DNA of 64,000 bases. It comes from Natrinema sp. SYSU A 869. GTDB lineage: Archaea; Halobacteriota; Halobacteria; Halobacteriales; Natrialbaceae. The position numbers and the translations under genes were made by a program. The notes under the pieces are model-generated. The model was not told the DNA's origin. It was given only the letters and a program-made list of their open reading frames with translations, and did no database searches. Within the stretch, counting starts at the first letter, position 1, and each line of letters begins with the position of its first letter. The stretch covers positions 930,001-994,000 of the forward strand of contig NZ_CP082249.1 of NCBI RefSeq assembly GCF_019879105.1. The letters are read 5' to 3'. Positions 21,370-29,498 of this stretch are shown piece by piece.

Positions 21370-22287
21370 TCACTCGTCCGACGAGTCCGGCTGCCATCCC
21401 TCCGGGACGTACTGCTGGAACTTCGGCTCTGATGACAGCGCCTCGGGATAGAACAACTGTTCGCCGTTCGCTGTGAAGCCCTCGATGATCTCCTGTCCCT
21501 TGGGACTCGTCACGAAGCCAATGTAGGCCATGGCGAGCTGGTAGTTGACGTTCGAGTGGACCTCGGGGTTGACCGCCATGATCCCGTAGGGGTTCGCGAG
21601 CAGCTCCGGCCCGTCCTCGATTGGCCCCTGAATCAAAATCTCGAGGTCGATGTCGTCCCGCGAGAGGTACGTGCCCCGATCGGCGAGCGTGTAGGCCCCC
21701 GCCTCGTTCGCGTGGGTCAGCGTCTCGCCCATCCCTTGCCCGAGGCTCTGATACCACTCGCCACCGGGCTCGACGCCCGCCTCCTCCCAAATGACTAGCT
21801 CTTTTGTGTGCGTCCCGGACTCGTCTCCACGGGAGACAAACGGCGCGTTCGCGCTCGCGATAGCATTGAAGGCGACCGCCGCGCCCTCGGCATCGCTCGC
21901 GCCCGCCGGATCGTCGCTCGGGCCCACGATCACGAAATCGTTGAACATCAGGTCCCGCCGGTTGACGCCATAGCCCTCTCGCATGAACTCGTCCTCGCGC
22001 GAGCGGGCGTGAACCAGAATGACGTCGGCGTTACCGTCTCGAGCGGAGCGGATCGCGGCACCCGTCCCCTCCGCGTTGGCCGCGACGCGCGTCCCGAAGC
22101 GGTCCTCGAACGCCACGTTGATCTCGTCGAGCAGCCCCGTCGCTTCCGTGCTAGTTGTCGTCGCGAGCGCGAGTTCCTCGCCGGCGATCGATCCCTCGCC
22201 TTCCTCCCCGGATCCGAGACAGCCGCCAACGGCTGCAGCGATCCCCGCCGCACTCGCCCCGAGTAGCGCTCGACGTCGATATTCCAT
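21370..22287 (-). CDS. tupA: Tungstate/molybdate-binding lipoprotein
   Basis: A 305-residue solute-binding protein. It starts [15 protein letters not shown] (Tat signal) with a lipobox ending GGC near residue 23. The mature N-terminus carries [12 protein letters not shown], the TTTST block typical of TupA-type tungstate-binding proteins, and [14 protein letters not shown] is the second oxyanion-contacting segment. The ATG at 22287 fits a TATA-like TTTATACT about 30 nt upstream. It heads the operon tupA-tupB-tupC-modE-like. Molybdate cannot be excluded. Confidence 0.88.
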   Translation of the reverse strand: MEYRRRALLGASAAGIAAAVGGCLGSGEEGEGSIAGEELALATTTSTEATGLLDEINVAFEDRFGTRVAANAEGTGAAIRSARDGNADVILVHARSREDEFMREGYGVNRRDLMFNDFVIVGPSDDPAGASDAEGAAVAFNAIASANAPFVSRGDESGTHTKELVIWEEAGVEPGGEWYQSLGQGMGETLTHANEAGAYTLADRGTYLSRDDIDLEILIQGPIEDGPELLANPYGIMAVNPEVHSNVNYQLAMAYIGFVTSPKGQEIIEGFTANGEQLFYPEALSSEPKFQQYVPEGWQPDSSDE

Positions 22288-22312
22288 ATAGGGAACAACG
22301 ATGGAATACAGG

Positions 22313-22320
22313 AGTATAAA
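22313..22320 (-). promoter_or_regulatory. TATA-like box of the tup operon
   Basis: TTTATACT on the minus strand is centred about 29 nt before the tupA ATG, implying a leaderless transcript. A downstream ModE-like regulator would be expected to act near here, but no clear palindrome is visible. Confidence 0.55.
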
Positions 22321-22439
22321 CGTACCGCTTAGGGCACCCAACAGTGGTTATCGATACCGCTCACGAGTTCACGTTAGATACAGAGGTAACTGTAACCGGT
22401 TACGGCGCTGCATCCGATCCGACCGGATATCGGGCGAAA

Positions 22440-22903
22440 TCATCCGGACTCCGCCACTGCAACCACGACGTTCTGGACGTACCGCATACTCGTGGCAATC
22501 GCCATGATTCCGTCCATCAGCGCCTGCTGGGAGGCCTCATCGGGATAGACCCGATACTCTACCTGTACCGTCTCCGCCTCGCGCAACTGGCAGGAGACGC
22601 CTTCCTCGTCGAGAAACGTGTAAACCCCGGCGTCGCCGCCAGCATCGGTCCGACGTACTTGAGCAACTCGCCGCGTCGCTGATCGTCGCGAAGCAGGTTT
22701 TTCGCTCGCTCGGTGTCGAACCCGTTCCGACCGACGATTCGGACCGGCCCGAACTCGTCTTCTTTGATGACATGGACTGGCAACTGCGAGAGTTCGACCT
22801 GAAAATTGAACTCGGTATCCTCGTCTGTGTGAGGGGTTACGTTCCGGATGGCCGTGTCGTCCAGCCAGTGGCGGACCTGCGTCTCACTGATGTGTCTCGT
22901 CAT
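22440..22903 (-). pseudogene. Conserved hypothetical protein, frameshifted
   Basis: The first 93 codons from the ATG at 22903 read as a normal halophilic protein (MTRHISETQVRHWLDDTAI... to LLKYVGPMLAATPG). The frame then turns into an Arg/Ser-rich tail and stops. One added base in the GGGGTTT run at 22622-22628 restores a natural continuation containing TFLDEEGVSCQLREAETVQV and ends at 22440, giving 154 residues. The two parts are clearly one gene. I do not recognise the family with confidence; the mix of helical ends around a beta-rich core resembles small chaperone-like DUF2299-type proteins. Likely a sequence error rather than decay. Confidence 0.7.
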
Positions 22904-23013
22904 ACACAGGCCGTCAGCGAGCAGCAGGATAAGCCTTCAGCGGGATATGTCCTGTTCTGTCCACTAGGTCCCGCCTCGAGCCCGGAACTAAGCGAACGAA
23001 CTGAATCCGCACA

Positions 23014-23898
23014 TTAGTGCTTGTCCGGCATCGTCGAGTGACGTGTCGTCTTGCGCATATCTGCCCGTTTGGAGGGCGGCGGTGCCATCGTGGAGTGGCG
23101 GCTCGGACCGCCCGACGCCGTTCCACGGTCCTCGTCGCCGCCGAGTCCCGATCCCAGAAGTCCCTCATCCTCGTCGTCATCGTCAGTGTCCTCCTCGTCC
23201 GCTGTGTCATCGGCTGTGGCTTCGTCGGCGGCCTCGGCGTCGGCCGTCTCGTCGGCTCCGTCAGTTGCCTCGTTACCGGCGGTACCGGCGCTCGTCGCCT
23301 CGAGTCGCTCTTTGAGCTGCTGGATATCGTCACCGAACTGCTCGAACGAGGACTGCATCGATGATCGAAGCCGATCCCCAAGGTCGTCGGTCGTCTCGTC
23401 CGCCCCCTCACTCTCGGATACGTCCGCCTCGTCACCCGCAGCGTCGTCCGGTTCACCCTCGGCACCCGCCGTCCCGTCGTCCGATTGCGGCCGATCGGCA
23501 TCACCCGCCGATCCGTCGGCCCCGGATTCGGCCCGCTCGCCGATCGTCTCCTGAAGGTCGCCGACGGCACCCTCGAGACTGCCGTTGTCGGCCCGATCGG
23601 CGAGTTTCGCGAGGTGGAGCAATCGCTGGAGGTCCTCGAGGTTCTCCTGCTTGCCGTGAGCGATAGCCTCCGGGATCGAATCTGGTTCGGACCCGTCTTC
23701 GAGGGTATCCAGTCCGACCGCCGCGAGCAATTCGTCGGGGTTGGCCGACTCGAGGAGGTCGCTCGCTTCTTGGGCGGTCTCGAGCAGGTCTTTCTCGTCC
23801 TCGCTATCCGAGTCACTGCCGGATACGATCGACCCGCTGGACGCGTCGGCCTCGTTCAGTACCTCGTGCACTCGATTGTGGAGTTGTGTGTCGCTCAT
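23014..23898 (-). CDS. Hyperacidic protein with basic RHSTM-containing tail
   Basis: A 294-residue protein of unknown function. Residues 1-120 contain helical segments (RVHEVLNEADA; LQRLLHLAKLADRADNG). A long Asp/Glu/Ala-rich stretch follows, with a predicted coiled segment DDIQQLKERLEATSA near residue 200. The last 30 residues are abruptly basic and carry two copies of RHSTM (SRHSTMAPPP and TRHSTMPDKH). It is the last gene of a leftward cassette of four acidic proteins and, like its neighbours, begins MSD. A tail of opposite charge on an acidic protein suggests an interaction or packaging signal, but that is inference. Confidence 0.75.
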   Translation of the reverse strand: MSDTQLHNRVHEVLNEADASSGSIVSGSDSDSEDEKDLLETAQEASDLLESANPDELLAAVGLDTLEDGSEPDSIPEAIAHGKQENLEDLQRLLHLAKLADRADNGSLEGAVGDLQETIGERAESGADGSAGDADRPQSDDGTAGAEGEPDDAAGDEADVSESEGADETTDDLGDRLRSSMQSSFEQFGDDIQQLKERLEATSAGTAGNEATDGADETADAEAADEATADDTADEEDTDDDDEDEGLLGSGLGGDEDRGTASGGPSRHSTMAPPPSKRADMRKTTRHSTMPDKH

Positions 23899-23967
23899 CT
23901 GTGGCTCTCAGGTATCACCGCCGTGTCGTGCGCGATAGTCGGATCGGGAGCGACGGAGTGCAGTCGA

Positions 23968-24885
23968 TTACTCGGCTTCAGCTTCCGTCTCTGACTCCTC
24001 ATCCGAGTCGGAGTCCGACTCCTCGTCCGTTACTGCCTCGATGATCTCGTTGGTCATCTCCTCTCGGCTGAGGTTCGCCTTCACACCGACGTCCTTCGCG
24101 ACTGACTGCAGATCGCTGTAGGACATCACTCCGAGGAAGTCCGTGAGCGTGTCCTTCCGGAGGTCCTCGAGGTCCTCCATGGACGGCTCGTCCTCGCCCT
24201 CTCCGGACGGTTCGGCTTCGTCGGCCGTCTCCTCACCTTCGTCAGCCGATTCTTCAGCTTCGTCGGCCGTCTCTTCGTCTTCTTCGCCACCCCCACCGAC
24301 TGTCTCTTTAGCTTTGCTGGCCGCTCCTTCGACCGATTCTTTGGCTGTACCGGCGGCGTCTTTGACTGACTCTTTGGTGCCCGTTTCGTCGCTTTCGCTG
24401 CCTTCGTCTTCCTGTTCTTCCGTTTCGTCTGCTGGCTCTTCGCCCTCGGATTCTGCCTGCTCCTCGCTCTCGGATTCGTCCTCGTCGGTGTCGTCGCTCT
24501 CGTCGCTTCCGGCGTCGTCGAGGAGTCCCTCGAGACTGCTGCTGTCGGTTACACCTTTCGCCACCGACTCGATCGAGTCGCGGCCCTCCACGTTCGCGAA
24601 CGATTCACGGAGGGCGTCCCGAATCGCCGTCGAGAGATCCGTACGGATCTCATCGAATTCTTTCCCTTCGTCGACGCCTGCGGCGATCGTCTCGTGGACT
24701 TCCCGACCGATGGCCGCGCCGACTTCGTGCCCGAACCGTTCGCCGAACTGGCGACCGACCGCAGCGCCGACCTCGCCGCCGTCGATGCTGTCCTCGATAC
24801 TCCCGTCGCCGAGCATATCGGCGACGTCGAGCTGGTTGCTGACCTCGCTTGCGACCATACTCTTCAGCCCCGATCCGTCACTCAC
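23968..24885 (-). CDS. Acidic protein with glycine-zipper segment and SAP/HeH-like C-terminus
   Basis: A 305-residue protein. Near the N-terminus is a glycine-spaced helix (GGEVGAAVGRQFGERFGHEV) related to that of the next gene upstream. A very acidic linker follows with an internal SVKDAAGTAKESVEGAASKA helix of LEA-like type. The last 60 residues (LTDFLGVMSYSDLQSVAKDV and LSREEMTNEIIEAV) look like a SAP/Rho-N-type helix-extended-loop-helix fold. The GTG at 24885 is preferred to a GTG at 24894 because it gives the MSD start shared by its relatives and is preceded by a strong Shine-Dalgarno sequence. Function unknown. Confidence 0.72.
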   Translation of the reverse strand: MSDGSGLKSMVASEVSNQLDVADMLGDGSIEDSIDGGEVGAAVGRQFGERFGHEVGAAIGREVHETIAAGVDEGKEFDEIRTDLSTAIRDALRESFANVEGRDSIESVAKGVTDSSSLEGLLDDAGSDESDDTDEDESESEEQAESEGEEPADETEEQEDEGSESDETGTKESVKDAAGTAKESVEGAASKAKETVGGGGEEDEETADEAEESADEGEETADEAEPSGEGEDEPSMEDLEDLRKDTLTDFLGVMSYSDLQSVAKDVGVKANLSREEMTNEIIEAVTDEESDSDSDEESETEAEAE

Positions 24886-24888
24886 GAC

Positions 24889-24897
24889 GATCACCTC
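24889..24897 (-). promoter_or_regulatory. Strong Shine-Dalgarno sequence deciding the GTG start at 24885
   Basis: On the minus strand GAGGTGATC is complementary over nine bases to the canonical archaeal 16S rRNA 3' end and ends 3 nt before the GTG at 24885. The alternative GTG at 24892-24894 lies inside this element, so it is unlikely to be the start. Confidence 0.6.
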
Positions 24898-24938
24898 GAG
24901 TCGGTTCGTGGAGCGAGTGTGTTCCCTGAATCACGGTC

Positions 24939-25420
24939 TTATTCCTCGGCTTCGGTCGCCTGTTCCGATTCTTCGTCCGCTGCTTCCTCGTCCTCCGCGT
25001 CCGATTCGGAGTCGTCTTGCGCTTTAGCTTCGGTATCAGTGTCGTCCTCGGATTCGGTGCTGTCTTCGGCCTCGGTGTCTTCCCCAGCCTCGCTTTCTTC
25101 GTCCTCCCTTCAGCGGTCCCTTCGTCTTCCTCGCCTTCCTCGGCGGTTTCTTCTTCGTCTGCTTCGCCTTCTTCGGCCGCTTTGTCCTCCTCGCCGGAAC
25201 TGAGCAGTTCGTCGACGACCATGTTTCCGATCGTCCGCCCGAGAGATTCGCCGATCGCTCGCCCGAGAATCGCTCCGATCTGTCCACCCAACGCCTCTCC
25301 AAGCGGTTTGTCCCCGTCAATCTCACCTTCCCATTTCGTTCCGTCGACCAGTTCCTCGACGTCGATGTTGTCGGAGATCGCCTCGGTATCGATCCGTTGA
25401 GTCAGTGAATCGTCGCTCAT
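24939..25420 (-). pseudogene. Acidic glycine-zipper protein, frameshifted
   Basis: From the ATG at 25420 (MSDDSLTQRIDTEAIS) the protein has a DVEELVDGTKWEGEIDGD block and a glycine zipper, LGGQIGAILGRAIGESLGRT, then an acidic tail. At codon 104 the frame turns into a Lys/Arg/Thr/Pro-rich sequence that runs to 24878. Adding one G to the three-G run at 25106-25108 restores an acidic tail ending ATEAEE with a TAA at 24939 and a length of 160 residues. The basic tail is therefore an artefact of a one-base loss. Its ATG overlaps the previous gene by 4 bases, and the zipper block is paralogous to that of the next gene. Confidence 0.72.
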
Positions 25421-26388
25421 GATGATGCCTCCGCCTGTGACGGCTCTGCCTGTCCGCCGGTCTCTTCATCCTGATCCGGCTCGAGTTGCTCGAGTAGCTG
25501 TTTGAGTATTGCGCTGACGACCGCCGACACGAGTTCCTCGGTCGGGAAACTGGGAACGAGCGCGGCCAACTTCTTTCTCACCCAACTCGCCACCCCCGAC
25601 ACCCCGTTCTTCAGACGCTGTACCGCCGATGAAAGCAGACCGGGGGACTCGTCTTCGCTCTCGGACGCTTCCTCGTCTTCGACGTCTTCCTCGCCCCCGC
25701 CGAAGAGTCCTGTGAGCTTCTCGACGGGCTTGTTCAGCAGGTTCTTGACGAACTTGATCGGCTTACTCAACAGTGACTTCGCCTTGCCAATCATTGCTCC
25801 GGGGCCGTCCAGCAGCCCCGTCACCGCCGACAGCAGATTGCCGAGCAGGTTGTTTCCCCCCGGTCGCGCCGAGACATCCAGCGTCACTGGATCCAGGTTG
25901 ACCTCGAGCCCCAGTAGGTCGAGGAACAGTCCATCGAGGTCGAGGTGGAGGACACCGGATGCCTCGTCTCCCTCGTAGACTTCGTCGGCACCCTCGACGT
26001 GGTACTCGTCTTCTTCCGCCTCGTCTTCTGCAGATTCCGCTTCGCCTTCGGCCTCCTCCTCCTCGGATTCCAATTCTGGTTCCCCCTCCTGTTGCTCGGA
26101 CTCGTCCGCAGATTCGTCAGCGTCGCTTTCCTCGGTGTCAGTTTCCGCTTCCTCGTCCGCTGGTGCGGAGTCTTCTTCGTCTTCCGGCGTCTCTTCGGCG
26201 TCGTCCTCACTCGAGTCTGCCTCCGCGTCCTCGTCTTTCTCTTCCATCTCTGCCTGCCCGCCGTCGGTCAGTATCCGCCGTGACGGTCCGTCCGTCAGCT
26301 CGCCCATTCGTTGACGGCTTGAGGAGCACTCGACCCACTGGAGATCCGACTGCTCCTCGCTGCCGTCAGATGTGGCATCCTCGATCAT
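25417..26388 (-). CDS. Hyperacidic protein with amphipathic C-terminal helices (first gene of the acidic cassette)
   Basis: A 323-residue protein starting MIEDATSDGSEEQSDLQ. Residues about 50-150 are an almost uninterrupted Glu/Asp/Ser/Ala tract. A beta-like VLHLDLDGLFLDLLGLEVNL segment follows, then several amphipathic or hydrophobic helices (LLGNLLSAVTGLLDGPGAMI; IKFVKNLLNKPVEKLTGLFG) and a final helix LVSAVVSAILKQLLEQLEP. The VLHLDLDGLFLDLLGLEVNL segment resembles short hydrophobic repeats seen in haloarchaeal surface or particle-associated proteins, but no family is recognised. It overlaps the next gene by 4 bases and begins 111 bp after the cobalamin operon's last gene. Confidence 0.75.
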   Translation of the reverse strand: MIEDATSDGSEEQSDLQWVECSSSRQRMGELTDGPSRRILTDGGQAEMEEKDEDAEADSSEDDAEETPEDEEDSAPADEEAETDTEESDADESADESEQQEGEPELESEEEEAEGEAESAEDEAEEDEYHVEGADEVYEGDEASGVLHLDLDGLFLDLLGLEVNLDPVTLDVSARPGGNNLLGNLLSAVTGLLDGPGAMIGKAKSLLSKPIKFVKNLLNKPVEKLTGLFGGGEEDVEDEEASESEDESPGLLSSAVQRLKNGVSGVASWVRKKLAALVPSFPTEELVSAVVSAILKQLLEQLEPDQDEETGGQAEPSQAEASS

Positions 26389-26499
26389 TATACGGAAACA
26401 CAGACGAGAGAGAGCGTTGTGGGGGTTGGCCTTGCGTATGCGACTACTCGGCACGGCAGAAAATTACCGGTGACGGGCGACCGTCCCGACGGATCGTCA

Positions 26500-27792
26500 C
26501 TACTCGAGCGAGCCGACACGAAGCGCGTACTCGCCACGCGTCTCGCCGTTGTCGTGGTACGCGACGGGTTCCTCGATGGCCGCGACCGTTCCATCCGCGA
26601 CTGCGGCCGCTGTCGCGATTCCGTTGAGGCACTCGAGTCCACCTGCGCCGGACTCGAGATCGAACCAGCGGACGGCGTGGGTATCGGGATCGCGAACCCG
26701 GAAGTTCTGTGCACAGGGAGCGACGAGCCGGTCGCCGTCGGTGGCCAGCCCGTGGACGAAGCCGCGGACCTCGTCATCCCAGCTGAGGGTCCCGTCGGCG
26801 TCGAACGCGGCGACCCGATGTTCGTTCGGGTGCCGGCTCTCGGTCTCCCGGCTCTCTTTCGCGTACGTGTTACCGGTCACGAACGCGACCCGGCCGTCGT
26901 CGGCAGCGGCGTGGTTCGGGTAGGCGTACAGCGTCTCCCCGCCGATCTCGGTCTCGACGGCGAGGTCGACGCTCCAGCGCTCTGCACCGCCGGGCCCCAG
27001 CAGGTAGCCGCGTTTGTCGCCATGACTTGAGACGGCGATCGAGTCCCTGTCGAACGACACGTCGCCGACACGGCGGTCGCCCTCGGTACCGGGGTCCCAG
27101 GTCCACTCGAGGTCGCCCGACTCAGTCTCGAGAACGACGAGGCCGGTGTCGTGCTCGCCCATACAGCGGTTGTAGCCGACCGCGAGGCGCTCGCCGTCGG
27201 CGTCGAGATCGAGCGCGATCGGCGAGGCATCGGTTTCGTAGGTCCAGCGAACCGAGCCGTCGGCGTCGAACGCGTAGACAGTGCTGTACCACTGCCGGGT
27301 CTCGCCGTCGCGTTCGTAGCGCCGCGCGGCGGCGTAGAGGCGCTCGTTTCCGTCGGCGTCGGTCCCTGTCTCGAGCGCCACGACGTAGGGCAGGTAGAAG
27401 ACGGTGTCCTTGACGGCCTCACCGACGTCCTCGACGGCGTCGTATCGCCAGCGACGGTCACCCGTCGCGGCGTCGTAGGCGGCGATCGTTCCAGTCTCGC
27501 CGCGGCCGGCGACCATGATCGTTTCCTCGCTGTCGTCACCACCGGTCTCGAGCGACGCGATCCCGACAGCGTGGTCCGGATGGTCGACTGACCACCGGGC
27601 CTCGAGCGAGTCGGCGTCGCGGGCGGTGACAGTCCCGTCCCACTCGCCGGTGACGACAAGCCCCCCGGACTCGGCGATGTGGACCGCAGATCGGGTCCAC
27701 ATGTGGCGGCTTCGAGCGGCTTCGATCTCGCCGAGCGGAACCGACTGGCACTCGAGGGACCCCTCGCGTTCGGTATCGGCAGTTTCGGCCAT
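26500..27792 (-). CDS. Cytoplasmic PQQ/WD-like beta-propeller protein of the cobalamin operon
   Basis: A 430-residue protein without a signal peptide. It shows repeated blade motifs such as TIAAYDAATGDRRWRYDA, TVYAFDADGSVRWTYETDA and HRVAAFDADGTLSWDDEV, giving about seven blades. It starts two bases after the DUF3209 stop, at the distal end of the main cobalamin operon. Haloarchaeal cobalamin loci often carry such a protein; its role in the pathway is not established. It could be a scaffold or, more speculatively, a redox partner. Confidence 0.82.
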   Translation of the reverse strand: MAETADTEREGSLECQSVPLGEIEAARSRHMWTRSAVHIAESGGLVVTGEWDGTVTARDADSLEARWSVDHPDHAVGIASLETGGDDSEETIMVAGRGETGTIAAYDAATGDRRWRYDAVEDVGEAVKDTVFYLPYVVALETGTDADGNERLYAAARRYERDGETRQWYSTVYAFDADGSVRWTYETDASPIALDLDADGERLAVGYNRCMGEHDTGLVVLETESGDLEWTWDPGTEGDRRVGDVSFDRDSIAVSSHGDKRGYLLGPGGAERWSVDLAVETEIGGETLYAYPNHAAADDGRVAFVTGNTYAKESRETESRHPNEHRVAAFDADGTLSWDDEVRGFVHGLATDGDRLVAPCAQNFRVRDPDTHAVRWFDLESGAGGLECLNGIATAAAVADGTVAAIEEPVAYHDNGETRGEYALRVGSLE

Positions 27793-27794
27793 CG

Positions 27795-28166
27795 TTACTC
27801 CTCGACCGGGAAGGTCTCGTGGAGGGTGTCGTGGGCGTCGCCGAGCCCGTCCACGATGTGCTCGCCCTGCGCGCTCAGTCGCTGGACCGCCCGCTCGGCG
27901 TCGCGGACCGCCAGCAGCCGCCCCCGAGTATAGTCGTACTCGGGGTCGTCGCTGTCCATCGATGCCACCTCCTCCTCGAGATCGACCAGCGCCGCGTCGA
28001 GGTGACGCTGGATCTCCGCAAGGCTGTCGGCCTCCGCGAGGCCCTTGATGGGACCCTCGAGGTGTCCTTCGAGTTCTTTCTCCGCGTGATCGCGGGTGCT
28101 GTCGTCCCCGACGCCGAGGACGTTCATCAGTCCGAGTCGTAGCGCTTCGATTTCGTAGCAGCTCAT
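27795..28166 (-). CDS. DUF3209 protein of the cobalamin operon
   Basis: A 123-residue protein opening MSCYEIEALRLGLMNVLG, the signature of the DUF3209 family, which occurs mainly next to cbiX in haloarchaeal cobalamin loci. The remainder is helical (HAEKELEGHLEGPIKGLAEA; LAVRDAERAVQRLSAQGEH). The conserved Cys and His near the N-terminus could bind a metal. It lies 43 bp after cbiX and is followed after 2 bp by the beta-propeller gene. Function unknown; position suggests a role close to cobalt insertion. Confidence 0.85.
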   Translation of the reverse strand: MSCYEIEALRLGLMNVLGVGDDSTRDHAEKELEGHLEGPIKGLAEADSLAEIQRHLDAALVDLEEEVASMDSDDPEYDYTRGRLLAVRDAERAVQRLSAQGEHIVDGLGDAHDTLHETFPVEE

Positions 28167-28209
28167 GGGTGAATGTATGACTTATCGAATTCGTGTCTTT
28201 CGGCTCGCG

Positions 28210-29442
28210 TTACAGCGTCTGATCGACGAGGTCGCTCACGATGCGGTCCCGATCGAGGTGGTCGCCGACGATCCGTTCGGCGTCGCCGTCCTCGACGCCG
28301 CCGTACCAGATCCCGTCCGGGTAGACCGCGACCATCGGCCCGTCGCCACAGCGCCCCAGACACGACGACCGCGTAATGCGGGCGTCGCAGTGTTCGGAGT
28401 CCCGCACCTCCTGACGGAGGCGCTCGAGGACCGCCGGCGACCCCATCTTGGCACACGTCTGGTTGGTACAGACCGCGACGTGTTTTTCGGGCGCGTCGTG
28501 GCTGTCGGGCTCCTCGTCGATGTCGTCGCGGTCGGCGTGGGCCTCCTGATGGGCCAGCGCGCGGAGCATGGCCCGAGCGCCCCCGACGTCCTCCTCGTAG
28601 CCCTCGAGGTCGACCTTGTACTTGCACGTGTCACAGGACATCTCCACGCTCTCCGTGCGGGCCTCCTCCCAGCGATCGGCGAAGACGTCGAGCAGCCGCG
28701 AGTCCGTTCCGAGCGGGTCGCCGGCCAGCGCATCGACGTAGGGGTAGTCGGAGTCGAAGTCCGCCGTCCAGTCGCGAACCCGCTGCGTGAGGACGCCGTC
28801 GCCGAGCATGTACGGCAGGACGACGACCGCGTCGGGCCGGTGCTTCGAGAGCCCGTGCAAACTCTCCTCGAGCGTCGGCTCCGTCACGCCGATGAACGAG
28901 GCTTCGACGCGGTCGAACTCGCGGCCCTCGTAGAGTAGCCGGGCGAGCTTGTGCACATCGCCGTTGGCGTCCGGATCGCTTGAGCCGCGGCCGCAGACAA
29001 CGACGGCGACATCGTCGTCCTCGCGGTCGACGTCCAGTTCCGCTTCGACCGCAGCGGCGCGGTCGTCCAGCAGGTCCAAGATCGCGGGGTGGACCCCCAG
29101 ATGTGCGCCGTTAGTGATCTCGAGGTCGTGTTCGGCCCGCGCTTGCTCGATCGCCAGCGGCACGTCGTTCTTGACGTGGCTCGCGGCGAAGAGCGAGCAG
29201 TGGACGACAGTGACCTGGGACGCGACCGGTGCGAGCGTCGCGAAGGCCTCGTCGATCGACGGCTCTGCGAGCTCGAGGAACGCGGCGTCGACCGGGATCC
29301 CGAGTTGGGACTCGAGGTCAGCGGCCAGTTCGCGGACCTGTTCGTTGGATTTCTCGCGTCTGGAGCCGTGGCCGATCAGGAGGACGGCCTCGTCGTCGAA
29401 CCCGGCTGTGGATCCGGGCGTGGTCTGGTCGGGTGTACTCAT
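28210..29442 (-). CDS. cbiX: Sirohydrochlorin cobaltochelatase CbiX fused to a thioredoxin-like [2Fe-2S] ferredoxin domain
   Basis: A 410-residue fusion. Residues about 10-250 are two CbiX repeats: LLIGHGSRREKSN with the catalytic His, the SLFAASHVKNDVPLAI block, and a second half with VVVCGRGSSDPDANGD and VVLPYMLGDGVLTQRV. A CDTC pair follows near residue 268. The C-terminal domain (CTNQTCAKMGSP...CLGRCGDGPMV) is a thioredoxin-like [2Fe-2S] ferredoxin with four spaced cysteines. CbiX inserts Co2+ into sirohydrochlorin in the early-cobalt route. The ATG at 29442 is chosen because longer frames add an Arg-rich leader. Confidence 0.93.
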   Translation of the reverse strand: MSTPDQTTPGSTAGFDDEAVLLIGHGSRREKSNEQVRELAADLESQLGIPVDAAFLELAEPSIDEAFATLAPVASQVTVVHCSLFAASHVKNDVPLAIEQARAEHDLEITNGAHLGVHPAILDLLDDRAAAVEAELDVDREDDDVAVVVCGRGSSDPDANGDVHKLARLLYEGREFDRVEASFIGVTEPTLEESLHGLSKHRPDAVVVLPYMLGDGVLTQRVRDWTADFDSDYPYVDALAGDPLGTDSRLLDVFADRWEEARTESVEMSCDTCKYKVDLEGYEEDVGGARAMLRALAHQEAHADRDDIDEEPDSHDAPEKHVAVCTNQTCAKMGSPAVLERLRQEVRDSEHCDARITRSSCLGRCGDGPMVAVYPDGIWYGGVEDGDAERIVGDHLDRDRIVSDLVDQTL

Positions 29443-29498
29443 CGATTTCGATGTGGAAATTGCGAATGCGGTTTGCAGTCCGAACCGGTCGGCCGTCG

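Noticed and set aside
24878-25106. Lys/Arg-rich, DNA-binding-like tail on the acidic zipper protein
   Set aside because: One missing base at 25106-25108 explains it: the alternative frame is a typical acidic tail that stops at 24939.
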